From Myxococcota bacterium (GTDB lineage: Bacteria; Myxococcota_A; Polyangia; HGW-17): a stretch of 6,131 bases of DNA. The stretch covers positions 1 through 6,131 of the forward strand of contig JAHJLU010000210.1 in NCBI GenBank assembly GCA_018821745.1, given 5' to 3'. The notes under the pieces are model-generated. The model made no database searches and was not told where the DNA came from. It saw only the letters and a program-made list of their open reading frames with translations. A program made the translations under genes and the position numbers. Of this stretch, positions 5,533 through 6,131 are shown piece after piece. The stretch's first letter is position 1. Every line of letters starts with the position of its first letter.

Positions 5533-6131
5533 ATGAAATTATTTTTTCTCGCGCTCACTCTTGTGGTCTCTCCCGGGTGCATAAAGGAAGACAAATCAAA
5601 ACAGCTCATTATTTTTCACGCGGGCAGCCTCTCCATGCCCCTGAAAAAGATTGCCCGCGAGTTCGAGAAGGAGAACAAGGGGGTGACCGTTCTTCTGGAG
5701 GCTGCCGGATCCCGGGTCTGTGCCCGGAAGATCAGTGAACTCCACCGCAGGGCCGATATAATGGCGAGCGCCGATTACACGGTCATCGACACCCTCCTTG
5801 TCCCCGACCATGCTGCCTTTACTATTCCCTTTGCCGGCAACGAGATGGTTATCGCCTACGGAAAAAAATCCCGCAGGCGTGATCAGATCAACGCCTCAAA
5901 CTGGTCTCAGATACTCCTCGACAGCGAAGTGGCCTTTGGACGATCCGATCCCGACAGTGACCCCTGCGGATACCGCACCGTCATGGTGATGAAGCTCTCG
6001 GAGCTTCACTACAAAAAGCCGGGGCTCGCCAAATCCCTGCTCCAGAAAGACAGAAAAAACATCCGACCCAAGGAGACCGATCTGCTGGCGCTCCTGGAGG
6101 CGGGACAGATTGACTACTTTTTTATCTACAA
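5533..6131 (+). CDS. wtpA: Tungstate/molybdate ABC transporter substrate-binding lipoprotein WtpA (partial)
   Basis: An open frame runs off the right edge (199 residues present; full-length members are roughly 300-350). The N-terminus is a short signal peptide ending SPGC, with C16 a probable lipid anchor. The rest matches the WtpA/ModA-like periplasmic binding protein closely: FHAGSLS (28-34), EAAGSR (56-61), C-x-RKISEL (63-70), ASADY.VID (78-86), FAGNEMVIAY (100-109), GRSDPDSDPCGYR (136-148) and IRPKETDLLALLEAGQIDY (177-195). The family binds tungstate and molybdate oxyanions outside the cytoplasmic membrane and delivers them to a WtpB permease and WtpC ATPase, expected just beyond the window. 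Sulfate or another oxyanion is less likely given these motifs. It is transcribed divergently from the lipoprotein/barrel operon. The position equivalent to the Glu in a FEY motif of archaeal members is Ile here (residue 198). Confidence 0.9.
   Translation, partial: MKLFFLALTLVVSPGCIKEDKSKQLIIFHAGSLSMPLKKIAREFEKENKGVTVLLEAAGSRVCARKISELHRRADIMASADYTVIDTLLVPDHAAFTIPFAGNEMVIAYGKKSRRRDQINASNWSQILLDSEVAFGRSDPDSDPCGYRTVMVMKLSELHYKKPGLAKSLLQKDRKNIRPKETDLLALLEAGQIDYFFIY

Overview
The window is about 6.1 kb of moderately GC-rich, gene-dense bacterial DNA. The genes point to a Gram-negative (diderm) host. One encodes an outer-membrane beta-barrel with a C-terminal Phe signal, and three encode lipoproteins or likely lipoproteins. 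The Asn-rich lipoprotein tether (SSSNNANNTN type), followed by NxCGGC cysteine repeats and a C-terminal PPC-like domain, is a style I associate with Myxococcota, Bradymonadota and other former deltaproteobacteria. That lineage guess is inference, not proof.

Layout. (1) Positions 1-98 hold the 3' end of an unidentified plus-strand gene. A GT-C glycosyltransferase of family 39 (102-1850) follows in the same apparent operon, and the pair is closed by a good intrinsic terminator overlapping the stop codon. (2) A 149-bp intergenic region with an AT-rich part, a direct repeat and a small palindrome precedes a 526-aa lipoprotein (2000-3580). This protein has nine tandem cysteine-rich repeats of about 39 aa and a C-terminal PPC-like domain. 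(3) A 241-bp convergent intergenic region has no convincing gene. (4) A minus-strand operon reads from 5329 down to 3822. It encodes a small transthyretin-like lipoprotein, then, 5 nt later, an outer-membrane beta-barrel gene. The signal-peptide start of the barrel gene (ATG at 4946) is separated from the barrel by an in-frame TGA (4845-4847). The barrel ORF itself looks like two 8-stranded barrels fused in tandem, each ending in MG[W/Y]SF. (5) A 203-bp divergent promoter region leads to the start of a WtpA-type tungstate/molybdate-binding lipoprotein (5533 to the window end, truncated).

The genes do not form one obvious pathway. The shared theme is the cell envelope: membrane glycosyl transfer, surface lipoproteins, an outer-membrane protein and oxyanion capture. 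The most notable items are the nine-repeat, two-subtype cysteine protein, and the tandem-barrel gene interrupted by UGA exactly between its signal peptide and its first strand. No CRISPR array, transposase, tRNA or rRNA was seen.
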